From positions 62,001 to 126,000 of the forward strand of contig JASHNT010000107.1 of the NCBI GenBank assembly GCA_030041495.1: a stretch of DNA of 64,000 nt, written 5' to 3'. Shown in pieces: positions 9,960-18,144 of the stretch (within the stretch, counting starts at the first letter, position 1; each line of letters begins with the position of its first letter). The notes under the pieces were generated by a model. That model was not told where the DNA came from and ran no database searches. It saw only the letters and a program-made list of their open reading frames with translations. Position numbers and translations under genes: made by a program. The stretch is from Bryobacteraceae bacterium. GTDB taxonomy: Bacteria; Acidobacteriota; Terriglobia; Bryobacterales; Bryobacteraceae.

Positions 9960-11354
9960 ATGAAGAACCCCCGCAAGTTCGATGCTGCTCTGGATGTCGC
10001 TCAATTTATCGACGAACGCAAGCTCAGCGCGTTTCAGCTAGGTGTGTTCATCCTTTGCGGCGTTTGCCTCATGCTGGATGGATTCGACGTGCAGGCCATG
10101 GGTTACGCTGGCCCAGCCATCAAGCCCGAATGGCACATCTCCGATCCGGCCTTCGGGCGCCTGTTGAGCGCCGCGCTGAAGGGCGTGCTGGTGGGCTCGC
10201 TGTTCCTGAGCTACCTGGCGGACAAAATCGGACGCCGCCCGATCCTGATCGGCTCGTGCTTCTTTTTCTCTCTCACCACGATAGCAACCGCGCGCGCTAC
10301 TTCGCTCGACCAGCTTATGGTGATCCGCTTCATTGCCGGCATCGGCTTGGGCGCGATCATGCCCAACTCCATGGCTCTGGTCAGTGAGTACACGCCCAAA
10401 CGGCTGCGCGTGATCAACATGATGATCGTCTCCAACGGTTTCACCATTGGCGCGGCGCTGGGAGGATTTCTGGCGAGCTGGATGGTGCCTCATCTCGGCT
10501 GGCGGTCGATTTTCTATTTCGGCGGGGCGCTGCCTCTGCTGGGTGGAATCGCCATGCTGTTCCTGTTGCCGGAGTCGCTGCAGTTCCTGGTGCTGAAGCG
10601 CAAGCCGGCGCATCGAGTAGCCGCGTGGCTCAAGCGGATTGATTCCTCGGTCGCGCTTTCCCCCTCGACGGAGTTCACCATCCCCGAAAAACCTCGCACC
10701 GGCTTCACTTTTTGGAAACTGTTCGAGGACGGCCGCGCGCTGGGGACCATCCTGATCTGGCTGGTCTATTTCATGAACCTGCTGAATCTGTATTTCCTGC
10801 AAGGCTGGCTGCCGACACTGGCGAAGGCTGCCGGATTTTCGACCTCGACTGCGGTGCTGATCGGGTCGATGAATCAGGTCGGCGGAGTCATCGGAGCGCT
10901 GCTGCTGGGCTGGTTCGTGCGCAGGTCGGGATTCGTGCCGGTATTGACCGTGAGTTTCCTGATGGCTTGCGTGGCGATTGCGTTGATCGGACATCCGGGA
11001 CTGCCGGGCGTGTTGCTCTTTGTGGTAACGTTTCTCGCCGGCTTCGGTGTGACCGGAGGGCAGGCGGGAATCAACGCGATGACCGGTGTCTACTACCCGA
11101 CCGATTTACGCTCCACGGGGTTGGGCGCAGGGTTGGGCATCGGACGCATTGGGTCGATAGTCGGGCCGCAGCTCGCTGGGGATTTGCTCGGGCGGCATTG
11201 GTCGAGCCAGCAGTTGTTCTACGCGGCTGCGGGGCCGGCGCTTGCCTCGGCGGTGATCATGATCGGGATGCGGCGGGTGCTGAAGCCGGGAACGGAGAAA
11301 CCGGAGGCCACGCCGCTAGCCGAGCCACGGCTCGCTCCCGAGCCCCGGTCATAG
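9960..11354 (+). CDS. MFS transporter, aromatic acid:H+ symporter family
   Basis: A 464-residue, 12-helix inner membrane symporter. The first helix carries LMLDGFDVQAMGYAGPAI, the DGxD-type signature of the AAHS family (PcaK, BenK, MhpT). The loop after helix 2 has YLADKIGRRPILIG, the MFS signature, and VSEYTPKRLRV follows helix 4. These proteins import protonated aromatic or short organic acids. A TATACT hexamer at about 9928-9933 gives a plausible promoter with a leader near 25 nt. The gene diverges from the TonB receptor gene, and outer and inner membrane uptake of one compound is a reasonable but untested idea. Confidence 0.87.
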   Translation: MKNPRKFDAALDVAQFIDERKLSAFQLGVFILCGVCLMLDGFDVQAMGYAGPAIKPEWHISDPAFGRLLSAALKGVLVGSLFLSYLADKIGRRPILIGSCFFFSLTTIATARATSLDQLMVIRFIAGIGLGAIMPNSMALVSEYTPKRLRVINMMIVSNGFTIGAALGGFLASWMVPHLGWRSIFYFGGALPLLGGIAMLFLLPESLQFLVLKRKPAHRVAAWLKRIDSSVALSPSTEFTIPEKPRTGFTFWKLFEDGRALGTILIWLVYFMNLLNLYFLQGWLPTLAKAAGFSTSTAVLIGSMNQVGGVIGALLLGWFVRRSGFVPVLTVSFLMACVAIALIGHPGLPGVLLFVVTFLAGFGVTGGQAGINAMTGVYYPTDLRSTGLGAGLGIGRIGSIVGPQLAGDLLGRHWSSQQLFYAAAGPALASAVIMIGMRRVLKPGTEKPEATPLAEPRLAPEPRS

Positions 11355-11360
11355 CTTCCC

Positions 11361-11546
11361 TTATTGTCCAGATCCGCTTCTTGCCTGGAGTGGGCGAGGT
11401 TGGCTCCGGGCGAGCGCGGCGAGGGTTGAAGCGACCGCCATCACCCTCTTGTGTTCGGCTTTGAAGGCCCGTATCAAGGCGGCGATTTGACGATCACGCG
11501 CCTGCGCGGATCTGCGAATTTCTCCGGACTGCCGTTCGGGCGTCAC
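11361..11546 (-). CDS. Possible small basic protein downstream of trxB (doubtful)
   Basis: A 61-codon frame starts with GTG one base after the trxB stop and ends 6 nt from the convergent MFS gene. The first 45 residues are strongly helical and basic (RDRQIAALIRAFKAEHKR), but the tail is low-complexity, there is no spaced ribosome site, and no family is recognised. It may simply fill the 190-base gap between two real genes. Confidence 0.22.
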   Translation of the reverse strand: MTPERQSGEIRRSAQARDRQIAALIRAFKAEHKRVMAVASTLAALARSQPRPLQARSGSGQ

Positions 11547-11547
11547 C

Positions 11548-12480
11548 TCAGTGCCCTTCAGATTCTAGGAAGCGCTCGGCTTCGATCGCGGCCTTGCAAC
11601 CGGCTCCCGCGGCGGTGATGGCCTGACGGTAGACGCGATCCTGGACGTCTCCGGCGTGGAAGACTCCGGTGACGCTGGTGCGCGCGCCGCCTGTGGAGAT
11701 GATGTAGCCGTCTTCGTCGAGCTCGATCTGTCCGGCGAATGCCTTGGTGTTGGGGATGTGGCCGATGGCGAGGAAGAATCCGTCGACCTCCTGGTCCCAG
11801 GTGCGGCCGGTCTGAACGTCGCGCAGCTTCACTCCGGTCACCAGGTTCTTCGACGTGTCGTACACGTCTTCAACCGTGGTGTTGAGCAGGAATTTGATTT
11901 TAGGATTGGCGCGAGCGCGATCCAGCATGATCTTGGAGGCGCGGAAGGCGTCACGGCGATGCACCAGGCACACCTCAGAGCCGAAGCGCGTCAGGAAGTT
12001 CGCCTCTTCCATGGCCGAATCGCCGCCCCCAACCACCATAATCTTGCGGCCTTTGTAAAAGGCGCCGTCGCAAGTTGCGCACGAGCTCACGCCGCGGCCG
12101 ATCAGCCTTTGCTCATTCGGCAATCCCAGCCAGCGGGCGGAGGCGCCGGTGGCGATGATTAGAGTACGGGTTTCTTCCCACTCGCCGTCGATGTTGAGGC
12201 GGAAGGGCCGTTTGGATAGGTCCGCTTCGAGCACCGAGCCCCATTTGTATTCGGCTCCGAAGCGCGCGGCCTGCTTCTTCATGTTTTCGACCAGCTCCGG
12301 ACCGAGGATGCCTTCCGGAAATCCGGGGAAATTTTCGACTTCGGTGGTGATGGAAAGCTGGCCGCCCGGCTCGTGGCCCTCGATGACCAGCGGTCTCAAC
12401 CCTGCCCTCGCCGTGTACACCGCCGCGGTGTTTCCCGCGCACCCCGAGCCCAGAATGATTACGTTTTGCACGATCTTCAT
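11548..12480 (-). CDS. trxB: Thioredoxin-disulfide reductase
   Basis: A 310-residue FAD/NADPH enzyme that keeps thioredoxin reduced in the cytoplasm. The FAD-binding motif is at the N-terminus (IILGSGCAGNTAA), the redox pair is Cys134-Cys137 in SCATCDGAF, the NADPH Rossmann motif is VVGGGDSAMEEA, and the FAD-contacting GVFHAGDVQDRVYRQ lies near the C-terminus. The frame continues 17 codons upstream, but the ATG at 12480 gives the family-typical start just before the first strand. The FAD motif has Cys where most homologues have Pro (GSGPAG). Confidence 0.94.
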   Translation of the reverse strand: MKIVQNVIILGSGCAGNTAAVYTARAGLRPLVIEGHEPGGQLSITTEVENFPGFPEGILGPELVENMKKQAARFGAEYKWGSVLEADLSKRPFRLNIDGEWEETRTLIIATGASARWLGLPNEQRLIGRGVSSCATCDGAFYKGRKIMVVGGGDSAMEEANFLTRFGSEVCLVHRRDAFRASKIMLDRARANPKIKFLLNTTVEDVYDTSKNLVTGVKLRDVQTGRTWDQEVDGFFLAIGHIPNTKAFAGQIELDEDGYIISTGGARTSVTGVFHAGDVQDRVYRQAITAAGAGCKAAIEAERFLESEGH

Positions 12481-12573
12481 GGTAACAGGCGACCTGAATA
12501 CTTGATGCGCCGAGGTTGCCTTTGGGCGCAACGCCGCGCACCGTGAGGCTAGCGCTGAGCTTGCCTCTCTGCG

Positions 12574-12914
12574 TTACGCCGGTTTCCGCGGCAGCGGCAT
12601 CTCGATGAAGGCGTAGCTTCCCGGCCTTGCCGCATCGACTTCGGTCGCTATCGCTGCTCGATGCTCCCGCACCAACGGCCAGATATTGGAGCCGAGAACT
12701 ATTAGGCCAGCCACCGGCCCGTCAGGTTCTGTTGGTGCCGGATGTTCTGGTCGGACGTGACAACCACGTCGAATTCGGCGGCCTCCGCCGCATCGAGAAA
12801 GGCGCCATTCTCAAGCTGCGGATGCCACTGCATATCGAGGAAGGTGTGCACCTCATGTTTGGACAAGAAGCGGCGCACGCAGACCGGGACGTTCTTGTCA
12901 AAGACGATGCGCAA
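12574..12914 (-). pseudogene. DUF5615 PIN-like toxin, frameshifted
   Basis: Reading from the ATG at 12914, the frame gives MRIVFDKNVPVCVRRFLSKH and DVVVTSDQNIRHQQNLTGRWLA, the acidic nuclease-like core of DUF5615 (PIN-like) toxins, then hits TAA-TAG at 12704-12699. The expected C-terminal half continues in the next frame as VLGSNIWPLVREHRAAI and ends with TAA at 12574-12576. One missing base at about 12705 joins the halves into an ordinary 113-residue protein. Either the toxin is inactivated or there is a sequencing error. It overlaps the antitoxin gene by 17 nt, the usual organisation of these pairs. Confidence 0.8.
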
Positions 12915-13134
12915 TACGATGACTCTTGGCGTAAGTCAAGATCGCCTCGATCAGATCCGCAGAAACCTCGAACTGTTCCGCGATTTCGGCTACGCTGACG
13001 CCGTAGTCGAAATTGTCGATGATGGCGCTGACCGGCATGCGTGTCCCTCGCAGCACGGGAGCGCCGCTATGAACGCCCGCCTTCACTTCGACCGGAGGGC
13101 ATTCCGACCAGTCGATGTTCTCGTTTGCCGCCAT
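12898..13134 (-). CDS. DUF433 antitoxin-like protein
   Basis: A 78-residue protein of the DUF433 family, small helical DNA-binding-like proteins that usually act as antitoxins to DUF5615 partners. The core is VLRGTRMPVSAIIDNFDYGVSVAEIAEQF, where the last part forms the helix-turn-helix-like element. The ATG at 13134 fits the family start better than the 29-codon upstream extension. The stop overlaps the start of the toxin gene by 17 nt. The antitoxin appears intact although its partner is frameshifted. Confidence 0.82.
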   Translation of the reverse strand: MAANENIDWSECPPVEVKAGVHSGAPVLRGTRMPVSAIIDNFDYGVSVAEIAEQFEVSADLIEAILTYAKSHRIAHRL

Positions 13135-13261
13135 AGGGACTCCCAGCCACCATGATTCCACGCTTTCGATCAGAAGGCCAGCCGCGAATGCATCATGTCC
13201 GAGTTCGCCTTGATTCGACAAATTTCGACTCCCCTGGCCAGTTTGTCGCGGGCTGGCCCCC

Positions 13262-15160
13262 TCACGCGAGCAGCCGGTTGGCGATGAATGCGCACACGAA
13301 GGCCATGCCGGTCATGTAGGCGAACTGGACCGTGGGCCAGCGCCAGCCTCCGGTTTCGCGGCGGACTACCGCCACAGTCGACATGCACTGCAAGGCAAAC
13401 GCAAAAAAGACCAGCAGCGCGAACGCGCCGCCAGGAGTCAGATCGTTGCGCAGGGCTTGCTGCAATCCGGCGGAGTGCTCGATGCCCTCGCCCTCCACTC
13501 CGTAAATCGTGCCCAGGGTGCTTACGATGGTTTCGCGAGCGGCCAGTGATGTCAGCAGTCCGATGCCGATTTTCCAGTTGAATCCCAGCGGGCGGATGGC
13601 CGGCTCAATCGCATGACCGAAGTTTCCCGCGAAGCTCTGCTCGACGTTGGCGGGAGGCCGGCCGTGCTGCAAGGGAAGCTGGGTCAGAGCCCAGATCACC
13701 ACCGCGACTCCCAGAATCACAGTACCGGCCCGTCGCAGGAAAACTTTCGAGCGGTCAATCAAACGCAAGCCCAGCGAGGAGACCGTGGGCCAGCGATAGG
13801 GAGGCATCTCCAGCATGAACGGCGTGCTCCTGCTGCGCAGCACGGTCGATTTCAGCAGCCGCGCGGTGCCGATGGCCGCCAGAAATCCCAGGACGTACAA
13901 GCCCAGCATCGCCAGCGTCCGCGCGCTGAGGAACGAACCGAGCACGCGCTTATCGGGCACGAACGCGGCGGTCAAAAGAATGTACACCGGCAACCGCGCG
14001 GAGCAGGTCATGAACGGTGCGATCAGGATGGTCGCGATGCGATCGCGCTTGTTCTCAATCGTGCGCGTCGCCATGATGGCCGGAACTGCGCAGGCGTAGG
14101 CGGATAATAAGGGGATGAAGCTCTTGCCCTGCAGGCCGATGCGCGCCATGGTCCGGTCCATGATCAAAGCTGCGCGAGCCAGGTAGCCGGAATCTTCCAG
14201 GAATCCGATGAACAGAAACAGCAGCAGAATCTGGGGAAGGAAGACGACCACCGATCCCACGCCGGCCCAGATTCCTTTTTCCACCAGCGAGCTGAACGCG
14301 GCGTTGGGAATGTGCCCGCCGATCCAGCGGCCGGAAACGTCGATCAGGGCCTGCATTCCGTCCATGATCGGCCGGGCTCCGGAGAAGATGGTCTGAAAGA
14401 CGGCGACCACCACCAGGAGGAAAATCAGCGGCCCGAACAGGCGGTGCAAGAAGATTGAGTCCAGGCGCCGCGTCCAAATGGGAGGAGCGGGCGCGTGATA
14501 CTTGGAATTATTTCCGACCCTTGCGGCCCATGCGCGGCACTGCGGGATGTTCTGGATCACCGGCAATTCCACGCGCGGAGGCTTGTGCTCGACGGCGGTC
14601 GCGCCGTCCAGGAATTGAAACACCTTGTCGAGTCCCTGGCCTTTCGAAGCGCTGACCAGCGCCACCGGAGTGCCGAGTTGCACGGAGAGCTCCGCCGCAT
14701 CGGCTCCGCCGCCGCGCTTGGCCAGATCGTCGGCCATGTTCAGCACAACCAGAGTCGGCAATCCGAGGCTCAAAACCGGAGCCGCCAGCACCAGATGCCG
14801 CGCCAGGTTGGTCGAATCCAGAATCAGCAAGATCGCTTCGGGACGCGGCAAATCCTTCATCTCGCCAAGCAGCACGTCGTGGGTAACGCGCTCATCTTCG
14901 GTGCGCGGCGTCAGGCTGTACACGCCGGGCAGGTCCACAACAAAAATTTCGCGGCCCGGGTCTAGCTTGACGCGACCCATGCGATGTTCCACCGTCACGC
15001 CCGGAAAATTCGCGACTTTTTGCCGTAGGCCGGTGAGCCGGTTGAAGAGCGTCGATTTTCCAGAATTGGGCGGACCAATGATAGCCACAATCCGCCGTTT
15101 TACGAACGGAGGCGCAGCGACAAGTGTGGTCCCGGCGGCGCAATCGTGGCAATCGCTCAT
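13262..15160 (-). CDS. feoB: Ferrous iron transporter FeoB
   Basis: A 632-residue inner membrane Fe2+ transporter with an N-terminal GTPase. The G domain shows G1 (GPPNSGKST), G2/G3 (FPGVTVEHRMG, VDLPGVYSL), and G4 NMAD in VVLNMADD. The membrane part has the paired gate motifs, including IPLLSAYACAVPAIMATR with its cysteine and LTSLAARETIVSTLG. It is shorter than the E. coli protein (773). A CHDC pair sits at residues 4-7, ahead of the G domain. feoA starts upstream and ends 10 nt before this gene, so the two form an feoAB operon for uptake under low oxygen. feoC is absent. Confidence 0.94.
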   Translation of the reverse strand: MSDCHDCAAGTTLVAAPPFVKRRIVAIIGPPNSGKSTLFNRLTGLRQKVANFPGVTVEHRMGRVKLDPGREIFVVDLPGVYSLTPRTEDERVTHDVLLGEMKDLPRPEAILLILDSTNLARHLVLAAPVLSLGLPTLVVLNMADDLAKRGGGADAAELSVQLGTPVALVSASKGQGLDKVFQFLDGATAVEHKPPRVELPVIQNIPQCRAWAARVGNNSKYHAPAPPIWTRRLDSIFLHRLFGPLIFLLVVVAVFQTIFSGARPIMDGMQALIDVSGRWIGGHIPNAAFSSLVEKGIWAGVGSVVVFLPQILLLFLFIGFLEDSGYLARAALIMDRTMARIGLQGKSFIPLLSAYACAVPAIMATRTIENKRDRIATILIAPFMTCSARLPVYILLTAAFVPDKRVLGSFLSARTLAMLGLYVLGFLAAIGTARLLKSTVLRSRSTPFMLEMPPYRWPTVSSLGLRLIDRSKVFLRRAGTVILGVAVVIWALTQLPLQHGRPPANVEQSFAGNFGHAIEPAIRPLGFNWKIGIGLLTSLAARETIVSTLGTIYGVEGEGIEHSAGLQQALRNDLTPGGAFALLVFFAFALQCMSTVAVVRRETGGWRWPTVQFAYMTGMAFVCAFIANRLLA

Positions 15161-15170
15161 GCTGGCTCGC

Positions 15171-15449
15171 TCAATCCTCGGGGATCTTCAGAAGCAGCTT
15201 GCGCGCGGTCTCCCGCCGCAGCGCAACCTCCGATCCGTCTACACGAAACACCCTCGGGTCGCCGCCCGGGGCTGAATGGGCCGGCGTCACGGTGTGGCCC
15301 GGCAAAAATCCCAACTCCATCAGGCGGCGCGCGTCGTCTTCGGGCAAATCGAGGCGCTCCAAAATACCCTGCTCTCCACGGTGCAGTTCCGTGAGATTGC
15401 GCGGAGGCGGCCCGGACCGCCGCAGCGCCTTTTTGACATCCGTTTGCAT
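15171..15449 (-). CDS. feoA: Ferrous iron transport accessory protein FeoA
   Basis: A 92-residue cytoplasmic SH3-like protein that supports FeoB. The family core is visible: LTELHRGEQGILERL, the LMELGFLPGHTV motif, and the closing VALRRETARKLLL. The frame extends 42 codons upstream through a Met-rich stretch; the ATG at 15449 gives a length close to other FeoA proteins. It is separated from feoB by 10 nt on the same strand, and nothing else seems to belong to the operon. No Fur box was identified with confidence. Confidence 0.88.
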   Translation of the reverse strand: MQTDVKKALRRSGPPPRNLTELHRGEQGILERLDLPEDDARRLMELGFLPGHTVTPAHSAPGGDPRVFRVDGSEVALRRETARKLLLKIPED

Positions 15450-15690
15450 GTTGAACCAGTAAAAAAACCGGAATCTAATGATCTCAAAATTTTGGGGCAT
15501 CATGGCTGCGCCACCCATTTGCATCTGGCCGTCCAATTCGCCCCGCGACATAAGTTCATATCCAGCATAGCGCATCTCGGACTGAAGTGGTCTTATATCC
15601 AGCCGAGCTGCGTCAAGCCACCCTGAGCGGTTGCCAGACTCGGGCGAGTTGCCCCAGCCGTCGCCGTCCTACCGCTATCATGGGTAACAC

Positions 15691-17100
15691 GTGTTACTCG
15701 AAGTCCCCTCCCAGCTCCAAGCCATCCTAAATGATTTAGATGCCGCCGGATTGCGGGCGATTCTGGTGGGCGGAGCAGTGCGGGATGCGCTGCTGGGCTT
15801 CCCGCCAAAGGATTTCGACATCGAGGTTTACGGCCTTCCTTACGACCGGCTGACCGGCTTCCTCAGCAGCTACGGGCGGGTGGACTTGGTGGGCAAGAGC
15901 TTCGGAGTGGTGAAGCTCGGCGCTTGGGATTTTTCTATTCCCCGGCGCGAAAGCAAGACCGGTCCGCATCATCGGGATTTCCACACCACGTTTGAGGAAT
16001 CGATTACACCGCGCGAAGCGGCTTCCCGGCGGGACTTCACGATCAACGCCATCGGCTACGATCCGGTGCGGGACGAGGTGTTGGATTTCTTCGGCGGGCA
16101 GGAAGATTTGAAGAATCGCATTCTGCGCGCGACCAGCATTGCGTTCCGCGAAGATCCGTTACGCGTTCTGCGAGGGATGCAGTTCGCCTGCCGCTTCGGT
16201 CTGACCGTGGATGCCGCGACGGCAGAGCTCTCGCGCTCCATCGCTGGCGAGTATCGGACGCTGGCGGTCGAACGGGTCGCCGACGAATTCATGAAGTGGG
16301 CGGCGAAGAGCGACCATCCAGGGCGCATCGCCAGCTATCTGAAAGCCACCGGCTGGGAGGTGCACTTTCCTGAAATCGCAGCACTGGCGGGCGTTCCGCA
16401 AGATCCGGGATGGCATCCCGAAGGCGACGTCCGCACGCATACCATGCTGGTGCTGGACGCGGCGGCGCGGATTGCGAATCGCGAAAAACTCGAGGGCGAT
16501 GAACGCGCGTTGCTGCTGTTTTCAGCCTTGTGCCACGATTTCGCCAAGCCCGCCACGACGGAACTTCGCGAGCGCGAAGGGCGCATGCGCTGGACCTCCT
16601 GGGGCCATGAAGCGGCGGGCGGACCCATGGCGCGCGCGTTCTTGGAGCGGATCGGGATCAAGGCGGCGATCGTCAACCAGGTTGTGGCGCTGGTGGAGAA
16701 TCACCTGGCGAGCTCGAGCATCGGGCGCGATCCCACTCCGCGGGCCATCCGGCGGCTCGCCATCCGGCTTGCGCCTGCGAACATTTTGCAACTTTTGCGT
16801 CTAGTCGAAGCGGATCATTCCGGCCGCCCTCCCCTGCCGCCCGGGTTGCCTGAGGCCGCGATTCGCATCCGGGAAATGGCCATTGCCCAGTCGGTGGAAG
16901 AAAAGCCGCAGGCTCCGCTGATCCAGGGCCGGCACGTTCTGCCGTACTTCGATAACCTGCCCGGCAAACATATCGGCGAGGTGGTCAACGCCGCGGTCGA
17001 AGCCCAGGCCGACGGAGAGTTTTCCACGCAAGAGGAAGCGCTAGCGTGGCTGGAGCGCTTCATGGTGCTCAGGCAGAGCGCGCCTTCAGAAAAGCAGTAG
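15691..17100 (+). CDS. cca: tRNA CCA-adding nucleotidyltransferase with HD domain
   Basis: A 469-residue class II nucleotidyltransferase that builds or repairs the CCA end of tRNA. The head domain has LVGGAVRDALLG and the metal-binding DFDIEVYG, followed by RRDFTINAIGYD and the RNA-binding segment EDPLRVLRGMQFACRFG. An HD domain lies at about 250-350 (HTMLVLDAAARI, LLFSALCHDFAKP), as in the long multifunctional enzymes with phosphodiesterase activity. The GTG start at 15691 lies 9 nt after TATCAT, another possible leaderless start. The 3' end overlaps the convergent radical SAM gene by 15 nt. A true poly(A) polymerase cannot be excluded by eye. Confidence 0.86.
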   Translation: MLLEVPSQLQAILNDLDAAGLRAILVGGAVRDALLGFPPKDFDIEVYGLPYDRLTGFLSSYGRVDLVGKSFGVVKLGAWDFSIPRRESKTGPHHRDFHTTFEESITPREAASRRDFTINAIGYDPVRDEVLDFFGGQEDLKNRILRATSIAFREDPLRVLRGMQFACRFGLTVDAATAELSRSIAGEYRTLAVERVADEFMKWAAKSDHPGRIASYLKATGWEVHFPEIAALAGVPQDPGWHPEGDVRTHTMLVLDAAARIANREKLEGDERALLLFSALCHDFAKPATTELREREGRMRWTSWGHEAAGGPMARAFLERIGIKAAIVNQVVALVENHLASSSIGRDPTPRAIRRLAIRLAPANILQLLRLVEADHSGRPPLPPGLPEAAIRIREMAIAQSVEEKPQAPLIQGRHVLPYFDNLPGKHIGEVVNAAVEAQADGEFSTQEEALAWLERFMVLRQSAPSEKQ

Positions 17101-18075
17101 CTGTCGGTCGTGCGGCCATAATTCCGGTTCCTCCTGATCGTGAAATCGGCTCTCGAAGCCGTAGCGCTGGCGGATGCGCGCGATTCGTTCGACGATCCGC
17201 TCCGGATAGTCGCCGCGGAGATACGCCGAGCGCTCGAACCGCTCGCGATAACGGCGGACCAGCAGCGGAAAGTTTTCTTCAAGAAACGGCAGGAACACCT
17301 GCCACGCGCAAGGCTTGAGGAAAACCACGCTGCCTCCGAATCCCTTCGCGCCTGCGGATCGAGCGGCCCGCGCGACCGCATCCAGACTGGCATCGCTATC
17401 GGTGAGCAGAGGCAGAATCGGAGCTGCGAAGACGGTCGCGCGAATGCCGTTGCTCGTGAGCTTCCGAACCGCGGCCAGGCGCAAATCGGGGCTCGGCGCC
17501 ATGGGCTCAAGCAAACGGGCTAGCGCCGTGTCGACGGTGGTAACGGTCATGGAAATGGTGAGGAAGTGCCGGCGGGCCACTTCTTGAAGCACAGCGATGT
17601 CCCGGGTAACCAGTTGTGATTTGGTGGTGATGCCCAGGCGGAGGCCGGAGGTCTGTGCGAAAGCGCGGAGGATCGCCCGAGTCACTCCGTAGCGGCGCTC
17701 GGCGGGCTGGTATGGGTCGGTCGCGGTGCCCAGCGCGATGGTTTCGCCGCGCGGCAGTTTGCGCAGCTCGGCCAAAAACGTGTCAGCATCGAAATGTTTG
17801 GCATAAATTCGACGCTCGAAATCCAGGGGATCGTGCAACTCCATGAACTCGTGGGCATAGCGCGCGTAGCAGTACTTGCAGCCGAACTCGCAGCCGCGGT
17901 ACGGGTTGATCCCCCAGCGAAAGGGTAAGCGGTCCGTGTTGCACTTGTGCAGAAAGCTGCGCGCTGCGATCTCGAAGTAATCGACGCGGCTCTTGGCTTG
18001 GAGTTTTTGGCTCTCCGCCGCCATCTTGGCGATGCCCACCAGAACCGGACGGGCGGTTGTGAGCGGAGCAGGCAC
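17086..18075 (-). CDS. Radical SAM protein, PA0069/Rv2578c (SplB-like) family
   Basis: A 329-residue radical S-adenosylmethionine protein. The [4Fe-4S] motif CxxxCxxC is Cys62, Cys66 and Cys69 in NPYRGCEFGCKYCYARYAHEF. The sequence LGTATDPYQPAERRYGVTR is typical of the Rv2578c/PA0069 group, which is related to spore photoproduct lyase and has no established substrate. The GTG start at 18075 follows a good -35 (TTGACA) and a weak -10, with almost no leader. It diverges from the VWA gene and its 3' end overlaps the CCA-enzyme gene tail to tail. Confidence 0.85.
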   Translation of the reverse strand: MPAPLTTARPVLVGIAKMAAESQKLQAKSRVDYFEIAARSFLHKCNTDRLPFRWGINPYRGCEFGCKYCYARYAHEFMELHDPLDFERRIYAKHFDADTFLAELRKLPRGETIALGTATDPYQPAERRYGVTRAILRAFAQTSGLRLGITTKSQLVTRDIAVLQEVARRHFLTISMTVTTVDTALARLLEPMAPSPDLRLAAVRKLTSNGIRATVFAAPILPLLTDSDASLDAVARAARSAGAKGFGGSVVFLKPCAWQVFLPFLEENFPLLVRRYRERFERSAYLRGDYPERIVERIARIRQRYGFESRFHDQEEPELWPHDRQLLLF

Positions 18076-18081
18076 GCCCCG

Positions 18082-18110
18082 ATATTCGCTCTTTCTTCGC
18101 CTTCTGTCAA
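18082..18110 (-). promoter_or_regulatory. Putative promoter of the radical SAM gene
   Basis: On the minus strand a perfect -35 TTGACA (18110-18105) is followed after 17 nt by GAATAT (18087-18082), only 6 nt before the GTG start. The -10 match is weak, but the position fits a leaderless message. Confidence 0.4.
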
Positions 18111-18144
18111 GACTGTAAACACTCGCGCGGCCACACCCGTCCGA

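Noticed and set aside
10038-10994. A 318-codon frame antisense to the MFS transporter
   Set aside because: It is Gln/Arg/His-rich, has no domain, and is fully covered by the conserved transporter.
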